Of a stretch of 64,000 nucleotides of DNA, positions 9,278 through 17,556 are shown piece after piece. The translations under genes were made by a program, and so were the position numbers. Numbering within the stretch: the first letter of the stretch is position 1; each line of letters begins with the position of its first letter. The stretch is from the NCBI RefSeq assembly GCF_002101965.1, contig NZ_LQQA01000017.1, positions 62,001 through 126,000 of the forward strand, given 5' to 3'. Source of the stretch: Mycolicibacterium wolinskyi (GTDB taxonomy: Bacteria > Actinomycetota > Actinomycetes > Mycobacteriales > Mycobacteriaceae). Under the pieces are notes generated by a model, which was given only the letters and a program-made list of their open reading frames with translations, did not search any database and was not told where the DNA came from.

Positions 9278-9948
9278 TATGAGGGCTCGGCCTGGCGGCC
9301 GACCGTGCTCGATTCGTCGGTTTGGGCGACCTCACCGGCGGGTTTCGCCGGGGGGTCGGCGGGCTGCGCATCCGCGCCCGACGGCGCATCCGGCCGCCGG
9401 CGACCGACCGTGTCGAAATCGAACCCGAACAGCGAGAGCGCCACCAGCAGGATCGCGCCACCCACCACCGACGGGTCGGCCACGTTGAACACCGGCCACC
9501 AGCCGACCGAGAAGAAATCGACGACATGGCCACGCAGCGGGCCCGGTGAGCGGAAGAACCGGTCGACCAGATTGCCTGTCGCGCCGCCCAGGATCATGCC
9601 GAGCCCGATCGCCCACCATGGCGATACGAGCCGCCGGCCCATCCAGACGATTCCGATCACCACACCGGTCGCGATGAGCGTCAGCACCCAGGTGTAGCCG
9701 GTGGCCATCGAGAACGCCGCCCCCGAGTTGCGCACCAGGGTCCACGTGACGGTGTCGCCGATGATCGACACCGGCTGACCGGGCGTCAGGAGCCGCACCG
9801 CGAGCACCTTGGTCACGACGTCGAGGAACAACACCACTCCGGCGACCGTGAGCAGCAGGCGTAGCCGACGCCTGGGCGGTGCAGGGGATTCGGCATCCCC
9901 GGGTGCGTCGGTCACCGGCTCCGCCGGCCCTGACGTTTCATCAGTCAC
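9277..9948 (-). CDS. lspA: Lipoprotein signal peptidase (SPase II)
   Basis: A 223-residue inner-membrane aspartic protease that removes signal peptides from diacylglyceryl-prolipoproteins. Four membrane spans are visible; the catalytic aspartates sit in GNLVDRFFRSP and FNVADPSVVGG, both conserved. LVRNSGAAFSMATG is another family block. Both termini are extended and polar (an acidic/proline-rich N-terminus, a C-terminal tail after FDFDTVG), as in other mycobacteria. Start is GTG 9948. It is divergent from ansA with a 42-base gap and heads the lspA-rluD-rarD operon. Confidence 0.95.
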   Translation of the reverse strand: MTDETSGPAEPVTDAPGDAESPAPPRRRLRLLLTVAGVVLFLDVVTKVLAVRLLTPGQPVSIIGDTVTWTLVRNSGAAFSMATGYTWVLTLIATGVVIGIVWMGRRLVSPWWAIGLGMILGGATGNLVDRFFRSPGPLRGHVVDFFSVGWWPVFNVADPSVVGGAILLVALSLFGFDFDTVGRRRPDAPSGADAQPADPPAKPAGEVAQTDESSTVGRQAEPS

Positions 9949-9990
9949 TCCCCCATCATCCCAAAGTGCCGGTGCGGAACAATCGCGACC

Positions 9991-10938
9991 GTGACCCGGG
10001 CTGCTGACATCGTCGTGATCACCACTGGCGGCACCATATCGACCAGCACCGACATCGCGGGCGTACGGCGTCCGACGCTCCATGGCGCCGACCTCATGGC
10101 GGGCCTCCCGACCGCGGGCAACGTGCAGGTGATCGACCTGATGACGGTAGACAGCGCACTGCTGGGGCCGGCCGAGTGGGACCGTATCCGAGCCGCCGTC
10201 GCGACGGCTGCCGAAACGGCGGACGGCGTCGTGGTGACCCACGGCACCGACACCATGGAAGAGACCGCGCTGTGGCTGGAGCTCACCTATGCCGGCAGTG
10301 TGCCCGTCGTCCTGACCGGCGCCCAGCGCGGCTCCGACGCGCCGGACAGCGATGGACCGGCCAACCTGCGCGACGCGCTGGTTGTGGCGTCCAGCCCGCG
10401 GGCCCGCGGTCTCGGCGTCGTGGTTAGCTTCGCCGGCGCGGTGTGGCAGCCCCTCGGTATGCGCAAGCGGTCCACGAGCGATCTTGCCGCGTTCACCGGT
10501 AGCCGCCTGGGAACCGTCGATGGCGACGTGTTGGAGGTTTCCGCGCAGAAGACGCGTCCCTTCCTCGGCGCCCTGGTTGCCGCGGATGCGCCGCGCGTCG
10601 ACACCGTCGCCACGTACCCCGGCGCAGACACCGCCGCACTGGACGCCGGTGTGGCGGCCGGGGCCCGCGGCGTCGTGCTGGAGGCGATGGGCTCGGGCAA
10701 TGCCGGCACGTCGCTGATCGACGGAGTTCGACGGCACTGTCGCGGCGGCGTCGTCGTCGCGGTGTCCACCCGCGTGCCCGACGGGCCGGTCCGCCCGGAG
10801 TACGGGCCTGGCCGGGACCTGGTGGACGCCGGGGCGGTGGTGATGTCGCGGCTGAGGCCGGCACAGGCCAGGGTCTTATTGATGGCGGCACTGGCTTCCG
10901 GCCGGCCGGTTGCCGAGATCGTGGATGTCTGGGGTTGA
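9991..10938 (+). CDS. ansA: L-asparaginase
   Basis: A 315-residue type I/II asparaginase (asparagine to aspartate plus ammonia). Both threonine nucleophile motifs are present: VITTGGTIST near residue 10 and VVVTHGTDTMEETA near residue 85. ALVVASSPRARGLGVVVSFAG and the C-terminal GSGNAGTSLIDGV are also family segments. It starts at GTG 9991 and is divergent from lspA, the same arrangement as Rv1538c/Rv1539. In M. tuberculosis the enzyme supports nitrogen assimilation and acid resistance; no signal peptide is seen here, so cytosolic action is likely. Confidence 0.94.
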   Translation: MTRAADIVVITTGGTISTSTDIAGVRRPTLHGADLMAGLPTAGNVQVIDLMTVDSALLGPAEWDRIRAAVATAAETADGVVVTHGTDTMEETALWLELTYAGSVPVVLTGAQRGSDAPDSDGPANLRDALVVASSPRARGLGVVVSFAGAVWQPLGMRKRSTSDLAAFTGSRLGTVDGDVLEVSAQKTRPFLGALVAADAPRVDTVATYPGADTAALDAGVAAGARGVVLEAMGSGNAGTSLIDGVRRHCRGGVVVAVSTRVPDGPVRPEYGPGRDLVDAGAVVMSRLRPAQARVLLMAALASGRPVAEIVDVWG

Positions 10939-10960
10939 CGTCGCCGGTTCAATGAAAGCT

Positions 10961-11422
10961 ATGCGCCAACACTTCATCGCAGTTGCCGCGATCGGCGTGT
11001 TGGGGCTTGCCGCGGCACCGGCCGCCGCGGCCGATCCGCCGGTCGGCGCCGACGACATCGACCGCTATCCCATCGCGCAAGGGCACTACAGCTCGCCCAC
11101 CGACTTCTACGGCGTGTTCTTCAAGACGCCGGACGGCCGGGCCTGTGGCATCGGACCCAACGGCGGCCCGGTGGGATGCGATGCGGTGCCGATCGACGCG
11201 CCGCCCGGCATGAACCAGACCGTGGTCAACAGCGGCGTCGCCGCGACGTACCGGTTCTCCGACCACCCGTCGTTCACGCGCGACGTCGACGTCCTGCCCG
11301 AGGGGCACCGACTGGAGAACTGGGGAGCCAGTTGCGGTGTCGGCTACCAGGGCACGGTGACGTGCAAGACCTACGGCCGGCACGGCTTCATCCTGTCGGC
11401 AGGCTACGGCGTGCTCTGGTAG
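10961..11422 (+). CDS. Small secreted protein of unknown function
   Basis: A 153-residue exported protein. The N-terminus MRQHFIAVAAIGVLGLAAAP has a charged start and hydrophobic core, and cleavage is likely after AAA-ADP. The mature part contains two cysteine pairs (CGIGPNGGPVGC and CGVGYQGTVTC), suggesting two small disulfide loops, plus FYGVFFKTPDGR. An alternative ATG three codons upstream would add MKA. It lies 22 bases after ansA and converges on the polymerase IV gene. The sequence resembles short secreted proteins found widely in mycobacteria, but I do not recognise a function. Confidence 0.75.
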   Translation: MRQHFIAVAAIGVLGLAAAPAAAADPPVGADDIDRYPIAQGHYSSPTDFYGVFFKTPDGRACGIGPNGGPVGCDAVPIDAPPGMNQTVVNSGVAATYRFSDHPSFTRDVDVLPEGHRLENWGASCGVGYQGTVTCKTYGRHGFILSAGYGVLW

Positions 11423-12801
11423 TCGGTAAGGCCATCGAGGTAGTCGGCCCAGTCCAGGCTGTCGACCGGATTGGCGCGCGTGAACCCCGGCGTGTCATCG
11501 GCGAACGTGCGCGCAGGCCCGGGTCCGGACGCCCTGGTCTCGAACCGCACCGTCATCACGCCGTGGCCGGCGCCCTGCACCCAGCCGTGCCCGTGGTCGG
11601 GGTGGCTGACATCGTCACCGATCCGCCAGACGGACGCGGGCTGCGCGGCCGGCGCGCCGGGATCGGACGTGTACGCCGGCTGGTGCGTGTCCGCTATCTC
11701 CTGCGGCTGCTCCAGATCCGGGAACAGCGATTCTTGCCTGGTGTCGGTCAATCCCGAAAAGCCAACGCCGACAAGGCGAATCGGGCCCACTTCCACAGGG
11801 TCGAGCAGCAGCCGGCGCGCCGTACCGATGAGTGTGGCCGACTCGGTGGTCGCGTACGCCAACGTGGCGGATCGGGTCAGCGTGCTCATGTCGGATTTCT
11901 TCAGCTTGACGGTCACCGTGCGCGCCCCGCGGCCGTCCTTCTCCAGGCGCCGATGGGCGTGCTCACCGATCGGGCCGATGGCGTCCTGCAGCTGTGCCAG
12001 GGTCGTGAGATCTTCTGGGAACGTCGATTCCGCGCTGATCTGCTTGGCCTCGGCCCGTTCTGCCACCGGCCGGTCATCGATGCCGCGGGCCAGCCGGTGC
12101 AGTGCGGGGCCGATCGTCGTGCCGAGCACGCTGGCGGCTTCGGTGTCCGACAGTGCCGCGAACGCGCCGACGGTCTCGATGCCCAACCGGTGCAGTTTCT
12201 CCTCGGCGACCGGGCCGATCCCCCACAGCCGGCGCACCGGAAGGCCTTCGAGCAGTAGGGCCTCCTCGTCGCGAGTCACGACGCGGATACCGTCGGGCTT
12301 GGCGAGCCCCGACGCGATCTTGGCGATCTGCTTGCCCGAGCCCGCGCCGACGGAGGCCACCAGACCGGTCTCGGCCAGCACCTTGGCGCGCAGATGCTGG
12401 CAGAACACCTCGACATCGGCGGCACCGGCACCCACCAGTTCGGCCGGTTCGCCGAACGCTTCGTCGAACGAGAGTTGTTCGAGTACGGGGACGACACTGC
12501 GCACGGTGTCGAGCGCCCGACGGCTGGCCACGCCGTAGACCGCGCCGCGCGGTGGAAGCACGACGGCGGGGGCACCGACGAGTCTGCGGGCCTGGTGCAT
12601 CGGCATCGCCGAGCGTGCGCCGTAGCGCCGGGCCTCGTAGCTCGCGCCGGCCACGACGCCACGCCCGCCCAGGCCGCCGACCAGCACGGGCCGTCCGCGC
12701 AGCGTCGGCCGCGTCAGCTGCTCGACCGATGCGAAGAACGCATCCATGTCCAGGTGCAGGACCCAGCGTCCGCTCGCAACCCCGAATGCGGCGCCCTCCA
12801 T
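11404..12801 (-). CDS. dinB: Y-family DNA polymerase IV (DinX type)
   Basis: A 465-residue translesion polymerase. The Y-family catalytic block WVLHLDMDAFFASVEQLTRP sits at the N-terminus, with the second acidic motif in LSFDEAFGEP and the HhH region GIGPVAEEKLHRLGI. The little-finger domain follows, and the C-terminal TRQESLFPDLEQ resembles a beta-clamp binding motif (QxxLF type). ATG 12801 is chosen; the frame is open upstream but that part is not conserved. It overlaps the secreted-protein gene by 19 bases and corresponds in position to Rv1537 next to ileS. Confidence 0.93.
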   Translation of the reverse strand: MEGAAFGVASGRWVLHLDMDAFFASVEQLTRPTLRGRPVLVGGLGGRGVVAGASYEARRYGARSAMPMHQARRLVGAPAVVLPPRGAVYGVASRRALDTVRSVVPVLEQLSFDEAFGEPAELVGAGAADVEVFCQHLRAKVLAETGLVASVGAGSGKQIAKIASGLAKPDGIRVVTRDEEALLLEGLPVRRLWGIGPVAEEKLHRLGIETVGAFAALSDTEAASVLGTTIGPALHRLARGIDDRPVAERAEAKQISAESTFPEDLTTLAQLQDAIGPIGEHAHRRLEKDGRGARTVTVKLKKSDMSTLTRSATLAYATTESATLIGTARRLLLDPVEVGPIRLVGVGFSGLTDTRQESLFPDLEQPQEIADTHQPAYTSDPGAPAAQPASVWRIGDDVSHPDHGHGWVQGAGHGVMTVRFETRASGPGPARTFADDTPGFTRANPVDSLDWADYLDGLTDYQSTP

Positions 12802-12834
12802 GACTGCCGATGCTAAGGCGTTAGCCTGACCAGC

Positions 12835-13053
12835 ATGGAGCCGGATGACGTGCCGATCAGCGACGAGTCGATTCGCCTGGGGCAGTTCCTCAAACTCGCA
12901 GCGCTGATCGACAGCGGCGCCGACGCCAAGGCCGCGATCGCCGATGGTTTGGTGACGGTCAACGGCGACGTGGAGCTGCGGCGCGGCCGCCAACTGCGCC
13001 CGGGTGACGAGGTGTCGCTCGGGTCGCGGTCAGCGCGCGTCAGCCGGGGCTGA
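12835..13053 (+). CDS. S4-domain RNA-binding protein (YaaA/RqcP-like)
   Basis: A 72-residue protein that is almost entirely one S4 fold: IRLGQFLKLAALIDSGADAK, then DGLVTVNGDVELRRGRQLRPGD. Such minimal S4 proteins bind structured RNA, and some firmicute members (RqcP) act on stalled ribosomes; whether the mycobacterial protein does so is unknown. It is divergent from the polymerase IV gene (33-base gap) and converges on ileS. Confidence 0.85.
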   Translation: MEPDDVPISDESIRLGQFLKLAALIDSGADAKAAIADGLVTVNGDVELRRGRQLRPGDEVSLGSRSARVSRG

Positions 13054-13062
13054 CCCCCGCGG

Positions 13063-16000
13063 TCACGCCTTCGTGATCTCCACCCGGACACCGTCGCCGA
13101 TCTCTGCTCCGTCGGCGACATCGGTGAATTCGAAACTGGTGGCCAGGATTTCGCCCGCGATGAGGTCACGGTGCGTGCGTGCCCACGCCAGGTAGTCCGC
13201 CGGTACCGACATCTGCACGAAGATCCGGTCCGAAACCTCAAGCCCCGTCGACTTGCGCAGCTCCTGCAGTTCGCGGATCCGGTCCTTCGCCCAGCCCTCG
13301 GCCTCCAGTTCCTCGGTCACCGTGCCGTCCAGCACCACCAGGCCCGTACCGTCGGGCAACGCCGCGGTCCACTCCGGATCGGCGGCAACCAACTTCGAGG
13401 TGTACTCCTCGGGCTGCAGTACCACCGGGCCCGCGGTGAGCGTGCCGTCGGGGTTCACCACGCCCTCCCCCGCCTTGACCGCCTTGATCGCAGCCTGGAC
13501 GTCCTTGCCGATACGCGGGCCTGCCACCCGCGCGTTGACCGCCAGGTCGAACCGTCCATAGGCCGGGACATCGTCGGTCAATTCGACCTGCTTGACGTTG
13601 AGCTCGTCGGCGATCAGCTCGGCGAACGGGGCCAGACTGTCCGGATTCTCCACCGCCACAGTGAGTTTGGGAAGCGGCAGGCGGACGCGCAGTTTCTTGG
13701 CCTTGCGCAGCGAGGACCCGACCGAGCACACCTCGCGCACCTGGTCCATCGCCGCGACCAGATCCGGGTCCTTGGGCAGCACGCCGGCCTCCGGCCAGTC
13801 GGTCAGGTGCACCGAGCGCTCACCGGTCAGGCCACGCCAGATCACTTCCGTGGCAAGCGGCAGCAGCGGCGCGGCGAGCCGGCACGTCACCTCGAGGACG
13901 GTGTGCAGCGTGTCGATGGCATCGGCATCTTCTTCCCAGAAGCGCGAACGTGACCGGCGCACATACCAGTTCGTCAGCGCCTCGGTGAACTGCCGCAGCT
14001 CGTCACAGGCCCCCGAGATGTCGCAGACGTCCAGCGCGGCGGTGAGGTCGTCGCGCAACTGCGCGAGCTTGGCGAGGATGTAGCGATCGAGCACATTCGC
14101 CGAATCCGTACGCCACTTGCCCTTTTCGGGTGCGTACAGCGCCAGGAAGCTGTAGGCGTTCCAGAGCGGCAGCAGTACCTGGCGGACACCTTCACGGATG
14201 CCCTGCTCGGTCACGATGAGGTTGCCGCCGCGCAGGATCGGCGAGGCCATCAGGAACCAGCGCATGGCGTCGGACCCGTCGCGGTCGAACACCTCGCTGA
14301 CGTCGGGGTAGTTGCGCAGCGACTTGCTCATCTTCTGGCCGTCGTTGCCGAGCACGATGCCGTGCGACACACAGGTTTTGAAAGCCGGCTTGTCGAACAG
14401 CGCCGTCGCCAGCACGTGCAGGGTGTAGAACCAGCCGCGGGTCTGGCCGATGTACTCGACGATGAAGTCTCCGGGGAAGTGCGCGTCTGATCCTGCCGCA
14501 TCGCCGTTGCCGCTGACGCCGTCGAACCACTTCTGGTTCTCGAACGGGTAGTGAACCTGCGCGTAAGGCATCGAACCGGAGTCGAACCACACGTCGAGCA
14601 CGTCCTCGATACGGCGCATGGTCGATTTCCCGGTGGGGTCATCGGGATTGGGGCGGGTCAGCTCGTCGATGTAGGGCCGGTGCAGGTTCGTCGGCCGTAC
14701 TCCGAAGTCGCGTTCGAGTTCGTCGAGGCTGCCGTACACATCGATCCGCGGGTAGGCCGGATCGTCGGACTTCCACACCGGAATCGGGGTGCCCCAGTAG
14801 CGGTTTCGTGAGATCGACCAGTCCCGGGCGCCCTGCAGCCACTTGCCGAACTGGCCGTACTTGACATGCTCGGGGTACCAAGTGATCTGTTGGTTGAGCT
14901 CGACCATCCGGTCCCGGAACTCGGTCACCCGGACGAACCACGACGATACGGCGCGGTAGATCAACGGATTACGGCAACGCCAGCAGTGCGGATAGGAGTG
15001 CTCGTAGGTTTCGTGGCGCAGCAGCACCGCACCGTTGACTCCCGCGGACCCGTCGCCGTTCTTGAGGTCACGGATGATCTGCGGGTTGGCGTCGAACACA
15101 TGCTGTCCCGCGTAGTCCGGCACGGTTTCGTCGAAACGGCCCTTGGAGTCGACGGGCGTGACGGCAACGATGTCGGCGGCATCGGCCGTGGCCTTGTCAT
15201 CCTCGCCGTATGCCGGCGACATGTGGACGATGCCCGTACCGTCCTCGGTGCTGACGAACTCGGCGGGCAACACCTGGAAAGCGTTGGGCGAGCCCATGAA
15301 ATACGGGAACGGCGGCAGATAGCGGATGCCGAGCAGATCGCGCCCCGAATATGTGCCGACGATCCTGGGCTCCTCACCCAACTCCCTGGCATACGCCGCG
15401 AGCCTGGCCTCGGCGAGCACGTACCGACGGCCGTCGGCACCCTCGACCTGCACATAGGTCACATCGGGGTTGACGGCGACAGCCTGGTTCGACGGCAAGG
15501 TCCACGGTGTGGTGGTCCAGATCAGCAGGTTGGCGCCTTCCAGCTCGCCGCCTTCGACCCGGAAGCCGACGGTCAACGCCGGATCCTGGCGGCTCTGGTA
15601 GACGTCGTCGTCCATGCGGAGTTCGTGGCTGGACAGCGGGGTCTCGTCGTTCCAGCAGTACGGCAGCACGCGGTTGCCCTCGTAGGCCAGACCCTTGTCC
15701 CACAACTGCTTGAAGGCCCAGATGACCGATTCCATGAACGACGGATCGAGGGTCTTGTAGTCGTTGTCGAAGTCCACCCAACGGGCCTGCCGGGTCACGT
15801 AGGCCTGCCATTCGTTGGTGTACTTGAGCACCGAGGCACGACACGCGTCGTTGAACTTCTCGATGCCCATCTCTTCGATCTGGGCTTTGTCGGTGATGCC
15901 GAGCTGGCGCTGGACCTCCAGCTCCGCCGGCAGCCCGTGGGTGTCCCAGCCGAATCGCCGCTCGACCTTGTAGCCGCGCATGGTGCGGTAGCGCGGCACG

Positions 16001-16203
16001 ATGTCCTTGACGTAACCGGTCAGCAGATGGCCGTAGTGCGGCAGGCCGTTGGCGAACGGCGGCCCGTCATAGAAGACGTACTCCTCGGCGCCGTCGCGCC
16101 GCTCGACACTCGCCCGGAAGGTGTCGTCGCGGGCCCAGTAGTCGAGCACCTCGAGCTCCCGCTCGGGGAAGTTGGGTGCGGCCGGCTTGGGATAGGCGGT
16201 CAC
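13063..16203 (-). CDS. ileS: Isoleucyl-tRNA synthetase
   Basis: A 1046-residue class I aminoacyl-tRNA synthetase that charges tRNA-Ile. The HIGH-type motif is HYGH at residues 56-59, and the KMSKS loop reads QKMSKSLRNY near residue 620. The editing domain (LIWTTTPWTLPSNQAVAVNP) and anticodon-binding C-terminal domain are present. The length and C-terminus match the eukaryal-like IleS form found in mycobacteria. Start is GTG 16203 with an AGGAG sequence at 16212-16216. Upstream is a T-box leader, so expression should respond to uncharged tRNA-Ile. Confidence 0.97.
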   Translation of the reverse strand: MTAYPKPAAPNFPERELEVLDYWARDDTFRASVERRDGAEEYVFYDGPPFANGLPHYGHLLTGYVKDIVPRYRTMRGYKVERRFGWDTHGLPAELEVQRQLGITDKAQIEEMGIEKFNDACRASVLKYTNEWQAYVTRQARWVDFDNDYKTLDPSFMESVIWAFKQLWDKGLAYEGNRVLPYCWNDETPLSSHELRMDDDVYQSRQDPALTVGFRVEGGELEGANLLIWTTTPWTLPSNQAVAVNPDVTYVQVEGADGRRYVLAEARLAAYARELGEEPRIVGTYSGRDLLGIRYLPPFPYFMGSPNAFQVLPAEFVSTEDGTGIVHMSPAYGEDDKATADAADIVAVTPVDSKGRFDETVPDYAGQHVFDANPQIIRDLKNGDGSAGVNGAVLLRHETYEHSYPHCWRCRNPLIYRAVSSWFVRVTEFRDRMVELNQQITWYPEHVKYGQFGKWLQGARDWSISRNRYWGTPIPVWKSDDPAYPRIDVYGSLDELERDFGVRPTNLHRPYIDELTRPNPDDPTGKSTMRRIEDVLDVWFDSGSMPYAQVHYPFENQKWFDGVSGNGDAAGSDAHFPGDFIVEYIGQTRGWFYTLHVLATALFDKPAFKTCVSHGIVLGNDGQKMSKSLRNYPDVSEVFDRDGSDAMRWFLMASPILRGGNLIVTEQGIREGVRQVLLPLWNAYSFLALYAPEKGKWRTDSANVLDRYILAKLAQLRDDLTAALDVCDISGACDELRQFTEALTNWYVRRSRSRFWEEDADAIDTLHTVLEVTCRLAAPLLPLATEVIWRGLTGERSVHLTDWPEAGVLPKDPDLVAAMDQVREVCSVGSSLRKAKKLRVRLPLPKLTVAVENPDSLAPFAELIADELNVKQVELTDDVPAYGRFDLAVNARVAGPRIGKDVQAAIKAVKAGEGVVNPDGTLTAGPVVLQPEEYTSKLVAADPEWTAALPDGTGLVVLDGTVTEELEAEGWAKDRIRELQELRKSTGLEVSDRIFVQMSVPADYLAWARTHRDLIAGEILATSFEFTDVADGAEIGDGVRVEITKA

Positions 16204-16435
16204 TGGCTTCGTCTCCTGTGCCTGAAGTTCGGCACGGGGACGACGTCGCGCCGGTGCGCGAGCGCCGCGGTACCACCCCGCTTGCGCGCAGAATGCGCGC
16301 CGCTCAACTGTCGGGCGATGACGGGCCCACCCGTTCGGTTCTACTTGGCCGGGCGGGACGAATCCCGCCGCGGCCGTTCTTCCGAAGGCTCCCCGGTGAT
16401 GGCCGGATCAGCGCCGATGCATCAAGTTTAAAGGC
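16204..16435 (-). promoter_or_regulatory. T-box riboswitch leader of ileS (translational type)
   Basis: On the minus strand the leader contains the T-box sequence GGGGTGGTACCGCG (about 16266-16279), whose TGGT tetrad pairs with the NCCA end of uncharged tRNA. About 120 bases 5' of it a short stem carries CCATCACCGGGG, with the isoleucine specifier ATC at 16400-16398. No terminator U-run follows. The ribosome-binding site AGGAG lies downstream within a region able to pair, which fits the actinobacterial ileS T-boxes known to act on translation with an ultrashort Stem I. Exact leader ends are approximate. Confidence 0.9.
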
Positions 16436-16458
16436 CGACGCAAATCGGGTTGCCCGGG

Positions 16459-17019
16459 CTAACCGGACGTCACCTCGATGAGCGCCGACGGGAACTGTTC
16501 GGCCAACTCCTCGACGGTGTAGGCATCGAAACTGCGGACGTCGAAGGACCAGTCGACCGTGAGCCCACCGGCCGGACCGGGGTGCACGCGCAGCTCCAAC
16601 AGGTACTCGCCGGGCTCGGCGAAGACGCCTTCGCCGTAACCGATGCGTACGGCAGCCCCGATGGGGGCGGTACCGGTCGTCGCCGAGCGAGCCGTGGCCA
16701 GCAGTTCGGACCCCGACAGGCCGCGTTGCGATACGCACGGCACGGCGACGCGGCGCGATGCGCCGTCGTGCGTGTCGACATCGACGACGAGGATTCCGTC
16801 ACCGATCACCCGCGCGACGGTACGACCCAATGCCGCCACCAGGATGTCTTCGGCAGCGCATCCCATCGCGGCCTGCGCGCCGTGGAGTTCGGCGGCGAGG
16901 ACGCTGTCGAGGACATTCGAGGTCGTCGACCGGTCGACAGGACGGGGTGGCGTGGCGGTGGCGTGATCAGCAATCCAGCACGTCACGCCCGACGCGCCGG
17001 TCAATAGAGGAGCAGCCAT
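16459..17019 (-). CDS. Condensation-superfamily-like orphan protein
   Basis: A 186-residue protein that I do not recognise fully. Segments such as DILVAALGRTVARVIGDGIL followed by VVDVDTHDG, and the C-terminal LRVHPGPAGGLTVDWSFDVR with FDAYTVEELAEQF, resemble the C-terminal half of condensation-type acyltransferase domains (NRPS C domains and PapA proteins), without the HHxxxD active-site half. It may be a stand-alone remnant or a partner protein. ATG 17019 is chosen; an in-frame ATG lies at 17037. It is divergent from the HTH gene, and an operator-like palindrome lies 22 bases upstream at 17041-17054. Confidence 0.6.
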   Translation of the reverse strand: MAAPLLTGASGVTCWIADHATATPPRPVDRSTTSNVLDSVLAAELHGAQAAMGCAAEDILVAALGRTVARVIGDGILVVDVDTHDGASRRVAVPCVSQRGLSGSELLATARSATTGTAPIGAAVRIGYGEGVFAEPGEYLLELRVHPGPAGGLTVDWSFDVRSFDAYTVEELAEQFPSALIEVTSG

Positions 17020-17040
17020 GCCGTCAACGCTAGCCATACT

Positions 17041-17054
17041 GTCCCAAAAATGGG
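17041..17054. promoter_or_regulatory. Operator-like palindrome TCCCAAAAATGGGA
   Basis: Arms TCCCA and TGGGA flank an AAAA centre, with the preceding TG giving TGTCCCAAAA. It sits between the condensation-like gene (minus) and the HTH gene (plus), a normal place for an autoregulatory site. A copy differing at one central base (TCCCAAAATTGGGA) occurs at 38619-38632 on the far side of the lipid island. The palindromes are seen directly; the binding protein is inferred, with the adjacent HTH protein the simplest candidate. Confidence 0.6.
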
Positions 17055-17119
17055 AGAGCAGTGCCAGAACTCTTACACGCCTGTCAATTAAGGAACAGCC
17101 ACAGACATTCCGGTTCGTG

Positions 17120-17512
17120 ATGCCCGAGATCGACAGTGGGGTTTATGGTGTGGTAGTGCCCCGCACCGATGAGAACGGCAGGCAACTCAAAGCCCTGTTG
17201 GACTACCTGCTGGACGGCGAGATCGACGCCAAGGCGATTTACACCGCCCTCGGGGTGTCGAGCAGTACGTATTACCGGCGCATCAAGGAAGCCGACTATC
17301 CGAACGCCGAGGAGTTGCGCCAGGTCGCTGACCGGTTCCACCTGAGCTACCCCGACCTGCAGATCCGGTTCGGCTTGATGAGCCGGCAGGAGGTCTGGCA
17401 CTACATGGAATCAGCGCCCGTCACCGTGGCGCCGGTCGAGACCGCGACTCGGGTGAGCCGACCCAAGAAGCTCTCCGAGCTGTCCCCCCGTCCGGATGCG
17501 CCACCCCTTTAG
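17120..17512 (+). CDS. HTH transcriptional regulator (XRE-like)
   Basis: A 130-residue protein beginning MPEIDSGVYGVVVPRTDENG. A helix-turn-helix is visible at DAKAIYTALGVSSSTYYRRI, followed by YPNAEELRQVADRFHLSYPD, and the tail is basic and proline-rich. The start is uncertain: an ATG at 17018 in the same frame would add 34 residues of low-complexity sequence, so I prefer 17120. The next gene, 44 bases downstream, encodes a membrane protein. A similar regulator plus membrane-protein pairing is seen in other actinobacteria, where its role is unknown. It may control the neighbouring lipid genes through the palindrome at 17041. Confidence 0.72.
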   Translation: MPEIDSGVYGVVVPRTDENGRQLKALLDYLLDGEIDAKAIYTALGVSSSTYYRRIKEADYPNAEELRQVADRFHLSYPDLQIRFGLMSRQEVWHYMESAPVTVAPVETATRVSRPKKLSELSPRPDAPPL

Positions 17513-17556
17513 CCATACGATTTGCTGAAACGCAAACCCGCCCGAGGCAAAATCTG

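Noticed and set aside
9949..10737. N-terminal extension of lspA into ansA
   Set aside because: The extra residues are antisense to ansA; GTG 9948 gives the normal LspA length.
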